Counted from the stretch's first letter, positions 56,301 to 64,000 are shown. The stretch: 64,000 nucleotides of DNA from Neorhizobium vignae (GCF_000732195.1 NZ_JNNU01000002.1:124001-188000); one strand, 5' to 3'. A program made the numbers and translations. Notes: generated by a model not told the origin, from the letters alone.

Positions 56301-56426
56301 GTCGATTGCCGCGTCCTGCGCCGAACTGAAGCTGGTGCGGGCGGCGAACTGCCGGATCAGCCGGTCGTCGTCACCGGCATAGGGCGCATTGAAGGGAATG
56401 AAGGGCTCGGTCAGAATCTGGCTCAT
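53304..56426 (-). CDS. putA: Bifunctional proline dehydrogenase / glutamate semialdehyde dehydrogenase
   Basis: 1040 aa from the ATG at 56426, for which GGAG is well spaced; ATG 56432 is too close. The proline dehydrogenase barrel (VRLVKGAYWDTEVKRAQERG; YLVRRLLENGANSSFV) is followed by the aldehyde dehydrogenase with catalytic Glu in FIAETGGINAM and Cys in AGQRCSALRI. There is no N-terminal ribbon-helix-helix domain, so unlike the E. coli protein it is not its own repressor. It oxidises proline to glutamate; electrons go to the quinone pool. Regulator putR is divergent. Confidence 0.96.
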   Translation of the reverse strand: MSQILTEPFIPFNAPYAGDDDRLIRQFAARTSFSSAQDAAIDQRARRMVNAIRDGAGKVGGVEDFLREYGLSTREGLALMVLAEALLRVPDALTQDRLIEDKLREGGWSTHEASGDSWFVSASAWALAVSARVIGPGETPEGILRGLVKRVGLPTVRTATKQAMRFLGHHFVLGETMKDALVRAAKSEEKGYRHSFDMLGEGARTAEDAKRYFRSYADAIQSIGVHMKKHGKGRQLPDRMGISVKLSALHPRYLATHHDRVMAELVPDLLDLARMAKEHQLNFTVDAEEADRLELSLDVIAAVFSDPSLAGWDGFGLAIQAYQKRAPAVIDYIDQLCTTHGRRMMVRLVKGAYWDTEVKRAQERGIEDYPVWTRKPATDLAYLACAQQLLAKRARIFPQFATHNALTVSTILELAGPDRTGFEFQRLHGMGEALYDDLLESNDRIACRIYAPVGGYRDLLAYLVRRLLENGANSSFVAVAGDRQVPVEKLLERPAARLGLDDGISARHKQIPLPSDIYGRRKNSAGFEFGHRVELERLMASVSRAWPEVKAGPLVAGVASKGEDKPVRSPADRSKIVGTVRDAAPADVDAAFAAAAKAFRAWSRQPVEIRAACLERAAGLMEENRDRLLALLAAESGKTLDDGIAEIREAVDFCRYYADKGRELFAMPTPMPGPTGEDNRHFWRGRGVFGCISPWNFPLAIFLGQISAALVAGNTVVAKPAPQTPLIAYDAIKLFHQAGVPAEVLALVPGGPDVGSAITANPRLAGIAFTGSTKTAHAINRALAAKDGPIVPFIAETGGINAMIVDATALSEQVADDVVVSAFRSAGQRCSALRILFLQEDIADGMLKMIEGAAAELNLGDPAKQNTDVGPIIDENQTKMLADHVSDMRAKKQKIRYAGGAPATGNFFAPHIIELDSASALTKEVFGPVLHVVRWKAKEFDKVLAAIDATGYGLTLGIHSRIEATIRKVTEALDTGNVYVNRNMIGAVVGTQPFGGSGLSGTGFKAGGPAYLMRFAEEQVISVNTAAAGGNASLIAIGEG

Positions 56427-56536
56427 ACGCATCTCCGTTTCATTCTCTCCATAGCGGGAATTCCCTGGTGATTCCGGCTGATTTTTATGGCATTAACAAA
56501 ATATCTCACGGCAACTTAGGTAAAATCTAGCGAAAC

Positions 56537-56998
56537 ATGAAGGACATCGACCGTCTCGACCGAAAAATCCTCCGCGCACTCCATAAGGAGGGGCGCCTGA
56601 GCAATCTCGAACTCGCCGATCGCGTGTCGCTTTCACCGACGGCGACCGCCGAACGCGTCAAGCGGTTGACCCGCGAAGGATACATCACCGGTTATAGCGC
56701 TTTGCTGTCACCGGAAAAGCTCGGGCGCAATCTGCTCGTCTTCGTGCAGGTCAAGCTCGACCGCACCACGCCCGACGTTTTCGATGCGTTCGCCGCCGCG
56801 GTGAAACGCAGCGACGACGTGATGGAATGCCACATGGTGGCAGGCGGGTTCGATTATCTCGTGAAGGCCCGGGTCGCCGGGATGGAGGCCTATCGCCAAT
56901 TCCTTTCGGAGGTGATTCTCCCGCTTCCGGGCGTCAGGGAGACCCACACCTATGCCGTGATGGAGGAAGTGAAGGGAACTGGATATATCCCCGTATAA
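56537..56998 (+). CDS. putR: Lrp/AsnC-family regulator, likely activator of putA
   Basis: 153 aa. Winged helix LDRKILRALHKEGRLSNLEL, recognition helix SPTATAERVKRLTREGYITG, then the RAM effector domain (VMECHMVAGGFDYLVKARV). The match in length and domain order to Lrp is close. Divergent from putA across 110 bp of AT-rich sequence (TTTTTATGGCATTAACAAAA), the arrangement of the Agrobacterium putR-putA pair. Proline-responsive activation is inferred. Confidence 0.92.
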   Translation: MKDIDRLDRKILRALHKEGRLSNLELADRVSLSPTATAERVKRLTREGYITGYSALLSPEKLGRNLLVFVQVKLDRTTPDVFDAFAAAVKRSDDVMECHMVAGGFDYLVKARVAGMEAYRQFLSEVILPLPGVRETHTYAVMEEVKGTGYIPV

Positions 56999-57079
56999 AT
57001 CTTGACCCGGTAACTCCATGAATTCATGGAAATAAAGTGAGCCTATATCGGAAAAAGTGGTGATATCTGCTGCAGCGCA

Positions 57080-57110
57080 CGAAATTTCGCTGGCTATTCA
57101 AATCGATTTG
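57080..57110 (+). promoter_or_regulatory. Twin palindromes upstream of the LuxR-type gene
   Basis: CGAAATTTCG (57080-57089) and the perfect 12-bp CAAATCGATTTG (57099-57110) lie 45-75 bp before the start codon. Lux-box-like palindromes often precede LuxR genes, so autoregulation is possible. Confidence 0.45.
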
Positions 57111-57155
57111 TATATTTCTTAACCATCACATAAACCATCTGTCAGCTTCGCCCGC

Positions 57156-57881
57156 ATGATCACTTTGGAACGGCAATCGATTCTGAACAGCGAGATTTCC
57201 GCCGCGGATTCGCGGGTGGAAATATTTGCTGCCATGAAGCGTGTCGCCCACGAGTTCGGGTTTCGCCACATCACGCTTTTCGCCGCCACCAGAGCGGATG
57301 AGACACTGTTGTCGCGGATGATCATCGAGACGACGCTGCCGGCAAGCTATGTCCAGGAATTTGACCGCCGCCGCCTTTTGAAGCTTTGTCCGGTTGCATC
57401 GATCATCTCGAAATCCGCCCTTCCCTTCTGTTGGTCGATCGACGATCCGGAAACCGTACGCGGTTTCCCGGTTCCGGCCGAGATGGACGAACTGCAGCGC
57501 CGCTACGACATCATCACCAGCGTCGCGATGGCGGTGCATTCGATCGATGGCGGCCGCTTCATGCTGCGCTTCGACGGCGTCCGGCATCGGTTGAGCCAGG
57601 TGGAACTCAACGAGATCGGCATGATCGTGCTGCATGCCTTCGATGTCTTCGACAAGATCCGCCGCAGTGCCAGGACCGGTACCGCGGGGCCCCTCACCAC
57701 CCGCGAGCTGGAGGTCGTCCGCTGGACGGCGCAGGGCAAGACATCCTCCGAGATCGGGCGGATTCTTTCCCTCTCGGATCATACCGTTAACGCATATATG
57801 ACCAATGCCATAAAGAAACTGGATTGCGTCAACCGCACCCAGTTGGTAGCTAAGGCATTGAGATTGAGACTCATAGTGTGA
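57156..57881 (+). CDS. LuxR-family regulator with autoinducer-type domain (solo)
   Basis: 241 aa. The N-terminal ~165 residues have the pattern of an autoinducer-binding domain, but I see only some of the usual conserved aromatic/Asp residues (FCWSIDDPE present). The C-terminal LuxR helix-turn-helix is clear: LTTRELEVVRWTAQGKTSSE and HTVNAYMTNAIKKLDCVNRT. No luxI synthase is near, so it is a solo. The ligand may not be an acyl-homoserine lactone. Confidence 0.85.
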   Translation: MITLERQSILNSEISAADSRVEIFAAMKRVAHEFGFRHITLFAATRADETLLSRMIIETTLPASYVQEFDRRRLLKLCPVASIISKSALPFCWSIDDPETVRGFPVPAEMDELQRRYDIITSVAMAVHSIDGGRFMLRFDGVRHRLSQVELNEIGMIVLHAFDVFDKIRRSARTGTAGPLTTRELEVVRWTAQGKTSSEIGRILSLSDHTVNAYMTNAIKKLDCVNRTQLVAKALRLRLIV

Positions 57882-57918
57882 GGTTGGGGCGTTTCTCCCG
57901 GCCTATGGGAGAAAAAGA

Positions 57919-58389
57919 TTGACGTTTTGGGTCGAATACACCGAAAAACGCGTCAATACTCAATACCTGGAAGTGGGACTCTCGACAGACGAGGTGGTTG
58001 AACTTGCCTCGGCCTTCCGTTTCTACGGTTATTGGCGAATCGATCTGGACAGCGGCCACTTCTTCGTGACCGAAGACGTCTGCCGCATCTTCGGACTGGA
58101 GCCGAAGAATGGCCCGATGAACATGGTCGCCTTCACCGCGCGCATCCATCCCGACGACATGCCGCAGCTGATGGAAACCTTCGAGCGCGCCAGCGGCGAG
58201 CGCCTGACCTATCACAATATCTATCGCATCAAGGCCGACGCGGAGGACTATAAATACGTCCGCAGCGTCGGTAAATTCCGCGACAAGCCGGGCACGAGCG
58301 GCGAGGTCGTCGGCATCACCTACGAGTTCTTTGCCGAACGCCCCGGCGTGACGTTTTTTCTCGACGACCAAAATCCGCCGAAAACCTGA
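57919..58389 (+). CDS. Single PAS-domain protein
   Basis: 156 aa from a TTG at 57919, with GGGAGA 6 bp upstream. One PAS core (AFRFYGYWRIDLDSGHFFVT, then EDVCRIFGL and ARIHPDDMPQLMETFERAS) without an output domain. It follows the LuxR gene by 37 bp on the same strand, so the two are probably co-transcribed, and it may act as a partner or ligand sensor for it. Confidence 0.78.
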   Translation: MTFWVEYTEKRVNTQYLEVGLSTDEVVELASAFRFYGYWRIDLDSGHFFVTEDVCRIFGLEPKNGPMNMVAFTARIHPDDMPQLMETFERASGERLTYHNIYRIKADAEDYKYVRSVGKFRDKPGTSGEVVGITYEFFAERPGVTFFLDDQNPPKT

Positions 58390-58404
58390 CCGGCGCCGAC
58401 CGGC

Positions 58405-59553
58405 TTACCGGTCCAGCACCGAGCGCAATTCCACCAGGTTCGAGCGGACCCGGAGAGTATAGAAGCCCATCACCGCCAGATGGCTCGGCATGATCCAGCC
58501 GTCCTCGCGACCGTTGGAGATGATCGCCGGCTGGATCCGCAGCGCCGATTTGAACTGCGATAGCGTATCGGTCCAGAGCGGCCCGATATTGCGCTCGCGG
58601 ATCACCTGGGAGAAATCCGCGCCTGCTGCCGAAAGCACCGCATAATAGCCGTAGAGCTGGCCATAGGCGAACCAGAAGCGGTCGTCGGCGCGGGTATCGA
58701 ACCAGCCGGCATTGTAGTTCTCCGAGCGCTCCCGCAGGATCGCCGACGTGCCGCCGAGATCGTTGGCGATCCGGTCGATGAACTGGATCAGGTTGTCGGC
58801 GCGGCTGTCGAAGGTCGCGTTGCAGGTGGTCAGATCGGTGTTGAAGGCCCTCAGCTTGTCGATCGCCGCGCGATAGTAGCTCGGGGTCGGGGTCTTCGGC
58901 CCAAAGGGGCTGAGCCCGAAATACCAGGAATATTCGTCGAACTGCAGGTTGCCGCGGGCATCCTGGAGATTGTTGTTGATGCTCGACGTACCGCGCACGC
59001 GCCCAAGCGAATCGACAAGTTCCGTCGATGTGCGCCGCACCGCCTGATTGACCCCACGCTGGAACGAGGCCTTGTTGTCGAGGAACGGGGTGTGATCCCA
59101 GTCGATACCGAAGAACCCCAGCCGATAGAGCAGCATCGAGGAAATCCAGGCATTCTGGTTGACGTTCATGTCGGTGAGATCGGCGGCGGCATCGACGATC
59201 GCCGAGGACTGGCATTGTCTCGCCCCGGTCGCCGGAGCGGTCGCGTTGGCGCTTGCAGGAGCCGTTGCCGGCAATTCCTGGCCGGCCGGTACGTTGCGCT
59301 CCGACCAGCGATAATTGTCGACGAAATTCGGATTGAAATTGGTCCAGACCTGCGTCTGCCAGAAGAAATAGCCGTAGAGCCCGAACATCAGCACCAGGAT
59401 GGCGAGAATGGGGCCCTTCACCATCCAGTGGCGCTGGCGGTACCAGCCGTGTGCGGCCAGGAACGGCCACACGATCCAGGCGATCAACAGCCCTATGCCT
59501 CGCCCGACGGCCTGGCCGATCCCTTGAAAGAAGGCGGTAATCCGGTCGAGCAT
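58405..59553 (-). CDS. DUF2333 family membrane-anchored protein
   Basis: 382 aa from the ATG at 59553 (GAGGAGA upstream); the frame extends 17 codons further. One N-terminal helix region (GIGLLIAWIVWPFLAAHG, then WMVKGPILAILVLMFGLYGY), then a large periplasmic domain with GWIMPSHLAVMGFYTLRVRS near the C-terminus. These match DUF2333, a family of unknown function in Gram-negative bacteria. Envelope location is likely. Confidence 0.85.
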   Translation of the reverse strand: MLDRITAFFQGIGQAVGRGIGLLIAWIVWPFLAAHGWYRQRHWMVKGPILAILVLMFGLYGYFFWQTQVWTNFNPNFVDNYRWSERNVPAGQELPATAPASANATAPATGARQCQSSAIVDAAADLTDMNVNQNAWISSMLLYRLGFFGIDWDHTPFLDNKASFQRGVNQAVRRTSTELVDSLGRVRGTSSINNNLQDARGNLQFDEYSWYFGLSPFGPKTPTPSYYRAAIDKLRAFNTDLTTCNATFDSRADNLIQFIDRIANDLGGTSAILRERSENYNAGWFDTRADDRFWFAYGQLYGYYAVLSAAGADFSQVIRERNIGPLWTDTLSQFKSALRIQPAIISNGREDGWIMPSHLAVMGFYTLRVRSNLVELRSVLDR

Positions 59554-59690
59554 CGCTGTCTCCTCGTGAGGCGGTGTGCATCCGATTTGGCTTGGCTCAC
59601 ACATATGTGCTCGGCGTCACAAGCACAACGGGGGCGCAACGTTTCGCCGCAACCGACAGGAAACGGCCGCGCAGCCGATCCTCGGCAGTC

Positions 59691-60629
59691 CTATTGGGAC
59701 CGGACGAACTTGAAGCCGAAAACGGTCGGCAGCCGAAAGCCGGCCGTTCCACGGTCGGCCGCCTCCTCCGCCGCCTCCGGGGGAAATCGTTCGGCAAATG
59801 CCTGGTCGGCGCGCTGCCGCCGGCGGTCGAGACCGTGTAATGTCAGCAGCCCGCTTGAGAAGCGCTCGACCTCGGGCTTCAGATGCGGAAAGAGTTCGGG
59901 CTTCAGGCCGGCATCGCCATGCCCGCTGGCATCGGCAACCATCCGGTAGAGGATCAGAAGGTTTTCCGTATCGGTGGTCAGCTTGTGCAGAAGGATGTTG
60001 CAGGCGCCCACCCGGGCGTTGAGCCCGGCGACGAAATCCTGGAAGACCTTGATGGCGGGTTCGGTGCGGCCGACCACATCCAGGCCGGTCATTGCGGCGC
60101 CGTTATCGCCGCGCAGCTTTTCGATGATCTCCGGTCGGTGGTCGATGAGCGTCACCAGATCGCCCTCGCTCTCCTTGCGCTGCCCGATCAGGAAGTCGCG
60201 CTCCTGCCGCATAAGACCGGCCAGCAGATCGGCACGCCTCAGAAGCTCCGCCAGCCGGTTGAGCGGCACGGGGCTGCGCCAGCGCGCCTGCTGGTGGCGG
60301 TGTCTGGCGGCCCCCGAAACGTAGCCGATCAGTGTTTCGAAGCGGGTCGGCAATTCCCGATCGTCGAACTCCCGGGCGCAGATGCCGATCTCGGCTGCCA
60401 GATCCGCGACCAGCCGGGCCATCGCCGCCTCGATTGCCTGCCGCTCGGGTATCTCGGCCGTCAGCCGCTCCGCCTGCGCAGCCGGCTTCTCCTCGTCCGG
60501 CAGGGAGAGATCCCGCACGGTTTCGGCAAGCAGGGACGAGACCGGGCCAAGCGCGGCGCGCATTGCAGCCAAAAGGCCGCTGATCCGCTCGATCTCGCCG
60601 TCGAAATTCTTAAAAGCCGCCACGCGCAT
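59691..60629 (-). CDS. Helical protein of unknown function
   Basis: 312 aa, soluble, mostly charged and helical (long runs of E, R, A, L such as LLAAMRAALGPVSSLLAETV and RRADLLAGLMRQERDFLIGQ), suggesting coiled coil. I do not recognise the family. It precedes the DUF2333 gene on the same strand with a 137-bp gap, so they may share a transcript. Confidence 0.6.
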   Translation of the reverse strand: MRVAAFKNFDGEIERISGLLAAMRAALGPVSSLLAETVRDLSLPDEEKPAAQAERLTAEIPERQAIEAAMARLVADLAAEIGICAREFDDRELPTRFETLIGYVSGAARHRHQQARWRSPVPLNRLAELLRRADLLAGLMRQERDFLIGQRKESEGDLVTLIDHRPEIIEKLRGDNGAAMTGLDVVGRTEPAIKVFQDFVAGLNARVGACNILLHKLTTDTENLLILYRMVADASGHGDAGLKPELFPHLKPEVERFSSGLLTLHGLDRRRQRADQAFAERFPPEAAEEAADRGTAGFRLPTVFGFKFVRSQ

Positions 60630-60724
60630 ACTCCCGCCGTCGGAAGGGAAGATAACGCCATCGCGAAATTATGCTACGCGAGCTTGGCTGGATTGCCGGG
60701 AAAAATTGGGATAGCCCGTAGAAA

Positions 60725-61171
60725 TCAAAGCCCGAGCTTGGCGATTTCCGCATCAAGACGGTCCTTCGCCTTTTTCGGCATCTTGGCGCTCTTGACCGCA
60801 TCGAGATTGGCCGGCGCGTCGCCGACGAGGATCACCGCGACCATGCCCATGCCGAAATGCGGCGTGCATTTGAAGACATAGGCGCCCGGCTTGTCGGGTG
60901 TAAAGGAAACCTCCTGGCTGATCTTGCCTTTGATTTCGGTGACGCCTTCCGGCACCAGGCCGGGCATCGAAACCACATCATGCCCCTTGTCGACCGGCAC
61001 GAACTTGATCGTATCGCCCGGCTGGGCCTTCACGGCAGCCGGCTCGAATACCATGGCCTCGCCGTCGCTGCCCTTGTTGAGCATCTTCACCTCGATCTCG
61101 GCGCTGAAGGCCGGCAGGGCGAACAGGGCGAGGCTGGTGGCAAGCGTAAAGGTTTTTGCGGTCTTGCGCAT
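60725..61171 (-). CDS. Pseudoazurin (blue copper protein)
   Basis: 148 aa from the ATG at 61171 (AGGAG upstream); an upstream ATG at 61231 is outside the signal peptide and near the promoter. Signal peptide to about residue 23 (PAFS-AEIEVK). The copper site has His in KGHDVV, then Cys and His in KCTPHFGMGM and Met just after. A periplasmic electron carrier that in denitrifiers passes electrons from bc1 to copper nitrite reductase. No nir gene is in the window. Controlled by an FNR/FixK-type box. Confidence 0.93.
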   Translation of the reverse strand: MRKTAKTFTLATSLALFALPAFSAEIEVKMLNKGSDGEAMVFEPAAVKAQPGDTIKFVPVDKGHDVVSMPGLVPEGVTEIKGKISQEVSFTPDKPGAYVFKCTPHFGMGMVAVILVGDAPANLDAVKSAKMPKKAKDRLDAEIAKLGL

Positions 61172-61256
61172 GCAAGGCAACTCCTGCTGGGAACCACTGC
61201 CCATCGGGCCGAGGCGTTTCGGATGCGGCATTTAAATATGTTGCCGGCCCCAAACT

Positions 61257-61270
61257 TTGACCAGCGTCAA
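61257..61270 (-). promoter_or_regulatory. FNR/FixK/NnrR-type box upstream of pseudoazurin
   Basis: TTGACCAGCGTCAA, an exact TTGA-N6-TCAA. Its centre lies about 41 bp from a start near 61222, the class II activation distance. TATTTA (61237-61232) is a suitable -10. The box predicts low-oxygen or NO-linked expression. Confidence 0.8.
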
Positions 61271-61332
61271 TTTCCGCCCCATCGCCGCGGCATTCCGTCT
61301 CACACGGTGAACGGAGTTTTAAATTCCGGGCA

Positions 61333-61914
61333 TCACTCGCAACGCATCTGAGCTTCCCAGTGCCGCCGGCAGAGCGAGACATATTTCTCGTTGCCGCCGA
61401 CATCCACCTGAGCGCCTTCGCGCACCAGCTTGCCGTCCTCGTCGACCCTCACCACCATGGTCGCCTTGCGCCCGCAATGACAGATGGTGCGCACCTCGCG
61501 CAGCTCGTCGGCGATCGCCAGCAGCTCCAGCGAGCCTGGAAACAGTTTTCCCTGGAAATCGGTCCTGAGGCCGTAGGTCATGACCGGGATGCCGACCCGA
61601 TCGGAAATCCGCGCCAGCTGCCAGACCTGTTCGGGCGACAGGAACTGCGCCTCGTCGACGAACACGCAGGCGATCGGCTCCTGCCCATGCATCGCCTCGA
61701 GGTCCGAAAAGAGGTCGTCGGACGGCCCGAAGGGAATCGCGTCTGAAGAGAGCCCGATCCGCGAGGCGACCCGGCCCTGCCCGGCCCGGTCGTCCAGCGA
61801 TGCGGTGAAGATCGCGGTGCGCATGCCGCGCTCGCGGTAGTTATAGGATGCTTGCAGAAGCATCGTCGACTTGCCGGCATTCATGGTGGCGTAATGGAAA
61901 TAGAGCTTGGCCAT
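61333..61914 (-). CDS. tdk: Thymidine kinase
   Basis: 193 aa from the ATG at 61914; the frame extends 60 codons upstream without support. P-loop MNAGKSTMLLQASYNY, the Walker B-like VFVDEAQFL, and zinc cysteines in CHCGRKA and LCRRHW. Type II tetrameric thymidine kinase, which phosphorylates thymidine for salvage. Divergent from choX. Confidence 0.94.
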   Translation of the reverse strand: MAKLYFHYATMNAGKSTMLLQASYNYRERGMRTAIFTASLDDRAGQGRVASRIGLSSDAIPFGPSDDLFSDLEAMHGQEPIACVFVDEAQFLSPEQVWQLARISDRVGIPVMTYGLRTDFQGKLFPGSLELLAIADELREVRTICHCGRKATMVVRVDEDGKLVREGAQVDVGGNEKYVSLCRRHWEAQMRCE

Positions 61915-62111
61915 ATCTGCCTTCTGATCGCGATCGGGATTCGTGAAAAGCCGTCTCGGCCGAAAACCACAGGAAACTGTAGACTGCGCAACGCTGGGGG
62001 AGAAAGTCACAAATGTCGCAAATGCACCCCATTGTCCGCCGCGAATGCGCGCGCTTGCCTCGGCGCAGCATATATTGATAATGGCGGGAACCAAAAAAAC
62101 GGGAGCAGCCC

Positions 62112-63068
62112 ATGCGCATGACTACCTCACTGAAGACCACGCTCGCCGCCGCCGTATCGATCCTTGCGATCGCCGGCACCGCATCCGCCGCCGAACCGGA
62201 AGCCTGCAAGACCGTCCGGATCTCGGATGTCGGCTGGACGGACCTCGCCTCGACCAACGCATCATTCATTCTGGTCCTCGAAGCGCTCGGCTACAAGGCC
62301 GACGTCAAGACCCTCGGCGTTCCGGTTACCTATTCTTCCATGAAGAACAAGGATATCGACATCTTCCTCGGGAACTGGATGCCGGCCCAGCAAGGCGCAA
62401 TCCAGCCCTATCTCGACGACAAGTCGATCGAGAGCATCGCCGTCAACCTTGAAGGCGCCAAGTACACGCTCGGCACCAATGCCGCCGGCGCCAAGCTCGG
62501 CATCAAGGACTTCAAGGACATCGCCACCCATAAGAAGGAACTCGACGGCAAGGTTTACGGCATCGAGCCGGGCAACGAAGGCAACGGCATGATCGTGTCG
62601 CTGATCGAAGCCAATACCTTCGGCCTCAAGGGCTTCGAAGTTGTCGAATCCTCCGAGCAGGGCATGCTGACCCAGGTCACCCGCGCGGACAAGGAAGGCA
62701 AGCCGATCGTCTTCCTCGCCTGGGCGCCGCATCCGATGAACGTCGCCCATCAGATCACCTATCTCGCCGGCGGCGACGCCACCGTCTTCGGTCCGAACTA
62801 CGGCGGCGCGACGGTCTATACCGTGGCCCGCGGCGGTTACACCGCTCAATGCCCGAACGTCGGAAAACTCCTCAAGAACGTGAAGTTCTCGCTCGACATG
62901 GAAAACACCATCATGGGCAAGATCCTCAACGACGGCGAGGACGCCGACGACGCTGCCAAGGTTTGGCTGAAGGCCAACCCGAAGGTCATCGAGCCCTGGG
63001 TTGCCGGCGTCACCACCTATGACGGCAAGGACGGCCTCGCCGCCGTCAAGAAGGCACTCGGTCTCTAA
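62112..63068 (+). CDS. choX: Choline ABC transporter, substrate-binding protein
   Basis: 318 aa. Signal peptide to about residue 26 (TASA-AEPEA). The fold of glycine-betaine/choline binding proteins shows in VRISDVGWTDLASTNASFIL, IFLGNWMPAQQGAIQPYLDD and YGIEPGNEGNGMI, with FLAWAPHPMN carrying an aromatic residue of the kind that forms the choline cage. First gene of choXWV. Ribosome site GGGAG before the ATG. Confidence 0.93.
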   Translation: MRMTTSLKTTLAAAVSILAIAGTASAAEPEACKTVRISDVGWTDLASTNASFILVLEALGYKADVKTLGVPVTYSSMKNKDIDIFLGNWMPAQQGAIQPYLDDKSIESIAVNLEGAKYTLGTNAAGAKLGIKDFKDIATHKKELDGKVYGIEPGNEGNGMIVSLIEANTFGLKGFEVVESSEQGMLTQVTRADKEGKPIVFLAWAPHPMNVAHQITYLAGGDATVFGPNYGGATVYTVARGGYTAQCPNVGKLLKNVKFSLDMENTIMGKILNDGEDADDAAKVWLKANPKVIEPWVAGVTTYDGKDGLAAVKKALGL

Positions 63069-63084
63069 CAGTCCTGAAAATGTT

Positions 63085-63112
63085 TCCGGGGCGGCGGATC
63101 GCCTGCCCCGGA
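63085..63112 (+). repeat. Stable hairpin between choX and choW
   Basis: TCCGGGGC/GCCCCGGA (63085-63092 with 63105-63112) plus an inner GGCG/CGCC stem. No T-run follows. Such intercistronic hairpins often protect the abundant binding-protein mRNA and reduce read-through to the permease. Confidence 0.6.
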
Positions 63113-63131
63113 GCCCGCCCTTTCTCTCCCT

Positions 63132-63992
63132 ATGGACGGCAGTTTTCTCGTGGATTGGATCGCAGATCATCGAATACCTATAGGTTCCTGGGCGAAGGCG
63201 GTCGTTGACTGGTTGACGGCGAATGCCGACTGGTTCTTCGACTGGCTTTCTTCCGTTCTCCTTGGAGTGATCAACGGCCTTTTGTGGTGTCTTGCGACGC
63301 CGCATCCGCTGTTCGTCATGGCCGCCATGGCAGGGCTTTCCTGGTGGCTGCGCCGTTCCCTCGTATTGGCGGCCTTCACCTTCTGCGGCCTGCTCCTGAT
63401 CTTCAACCAGGGCTACTGGAAGGAAACCACCGAAACCCTGGCGCTGGTGCTCGCCTCGACCGCGGTCAGCATGCTGGTCGGCGTGCCGCTCGGCATCGCC
63501 GCTGCCCGCCGGCAATGGTTTTACGAAGCCATGCGGCCGGTCCTCGACCTGATGCAGACGCTGCCGAGCTTCGTCTATCTCATCCCCGCGCTGATCCTCT
63601 TCGGCCTCGGCATGGTTCCAGGCCTGATCGCCACCGTCATCTTCGCGATCCCGGCACCGATCCGCCTCACCCGACTCGGCATCGTCTCGACCCCGAGTTC
63701 GCTACGGGAAGCGGCCGTCGCCTTCGGCGCCACCCCGTCGCAGATCCTGCGCAAGGTGGAACTGCCCTTTGCCATGCCGCAGATCATGGCCGGCCTCACC
63801 CAGACGATCATGCTGTCGCTCTCCATGGTCGTCATCGCGGCGCTGGTCGGCGCCAACGGCCTCGGCGTGCCGGTGCTGCGCGCACTGAATACCGTCAACG
63901 TGGCGCGCGGCTTCGATTCCGGACTCTGCATCGTCATCCTGGCGATCATCCTCGACCGCATGTTCCGCACATCGACGGGAGACGGCCAATGA
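63132..63992 (+). CDS. choW: Choline ABC transporter, permease
   Basis: 286 aa with about seven hydrophobic helices. The ABC permease signature loop EAAVAFGATPSQILRKVELP is clear, and the family-typical MQTLPSFVYLIPALILFGLG precedes it. Its stop overlaps the next start (ATGA), so choV is coupled. Confidence 0.92.
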   Translation: MDGSFLVDWIADHRIPIGSWAKAVVDWLTANADWFFDWLSSVLLGVINGLLWCLATPHPLFVMAAMAGLSWWLRRSLVLAAFTFCGLLLIFNQGYWKETTETLALVLASTAVSMLVGVPLGIAAARRQWFYEAMRPVLDLMQTLPSFVYLIPALILFGLGMVPGLIATVIFAIPAPIRLTRLGIVSTPSSLREAAVAFGATPSQILRKVELPFAMPQIMAGLTQTIMLSLSMVVIAALVGANGLGVPVLRALNTVNVARGFDSGLCIVILAIILDRMFRTSTGDGQ

Positions 63993-64000
63993 GTGACTGC
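63989..64000 (+). CDS. choV: Start of the choline ABC transporter ATPase gene (runs off the window)
   Basis: Only ATGAGTGACTGC (four codons) is present, overlapping the choW stop by 4 bp. Identity rests on the choXWV gene order, not on sequence. Confidence 0.55.

Noticed and set aside
53199..56471. 1090-aa plus-strand open frame
   Set aside because: Covers putA in antisense; a by-product of GC-rich codon bias, composition of R/H/G-rich junk.

Overview
The window reads as a chromosomal segment of an alphaproteobacterium of the family Rhizobiaceae (Rhizobium, Agrobacterium, Ensifer or a close relative). The grounds are high GC throughout except one AT-rich islet, a fused anthranilate synthase TrpE(G) behind a Trp-Trp leader peptide, an fbcFBC-type cytochrome bc1 operon next to apt, a four-gene MoxR/DUF58/DUF4159 envelope operon, a choXWV choline importer and a PutA/Lrp-type proline module. 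I cannot fix genus or species from sequence alone. No tRNA, rRNA, CRISPR array, prophage or insertion sequence was found.

Layout. 1-3.3 kb: start of apt and the bc1 operon petABC (minus strand) with a clear terminator. 3.3-9.7 kb: an EEP-family phosphohydrolase, two paralogous ABC half-exporters with a ParDE-like toxin-antitoxin pair between them, a possible 18-residue ORF, and trmL. 9.7-12.9 kb: soxR with a textbook SoxR-type promoter that points away from it, small unknown proteins, hemF, and two small genes with ECF-type promoter candidates. 12.9-23.5 kb: CCA-adding enzyme/Nudix/DUF1285 operon, the MoxR envelope operon and two tandem GNATs. 23.5-29.6 kb: MFS transporter, GNAT, glutathionyl-hydroquinone reductase, Nudix protein, metallophosphoesterase, and a sigma/anti-sigma pair. 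29.6-30.4 kb: an AT-rich islet with an orphan membrane protein. 30.5-33.8 kb: leuA with a Leu-rich leader candidate, and a BenE-type transporter. 34-40.3 kb: a diguanylate cyclase, a zinc-ribbon methyltransferase, a CHASE-PAS-GGDEF-EAL protein and a MerR-P-loop fusion. 40.3-50.4 kb: a ClpP homologue, HupE, DUF2076, queF/CDF, GNAT/trpE(G) with its attenuator, an extensin-family protein and fhs. 50.6-64 kb: a heme-type TonB receptor behind an iron-responsive operator, putA/putR, a LuxR solo with a PAS protein, DUF2333, a coiled-coil-like protein, pseudoazurin behind an FNR/FixK box, tdk and choXW(V).

Functional themes. Respiration and electron transfer (bc1, hemF, and pseudoazurin under an anaerobic-type box), iron and redox sensing (IRO box, SoxR), amino-acid control by leader peptides (trp, probably leu), envelope integrity (MoxR operon, extensin, DUF2333), and compatible-solute and amino-acid uptake and catabolism (choline, proline). 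Most genes are ordinary core metabolism. The most informative parts are regulatory: the leftward SoxR promoter, the leaderless trpL attenuator, the leu leader, the IRO box and the FNR/FixK box. The AT-rich orphan and the MerR-NTPase fusion are the least explained genes.
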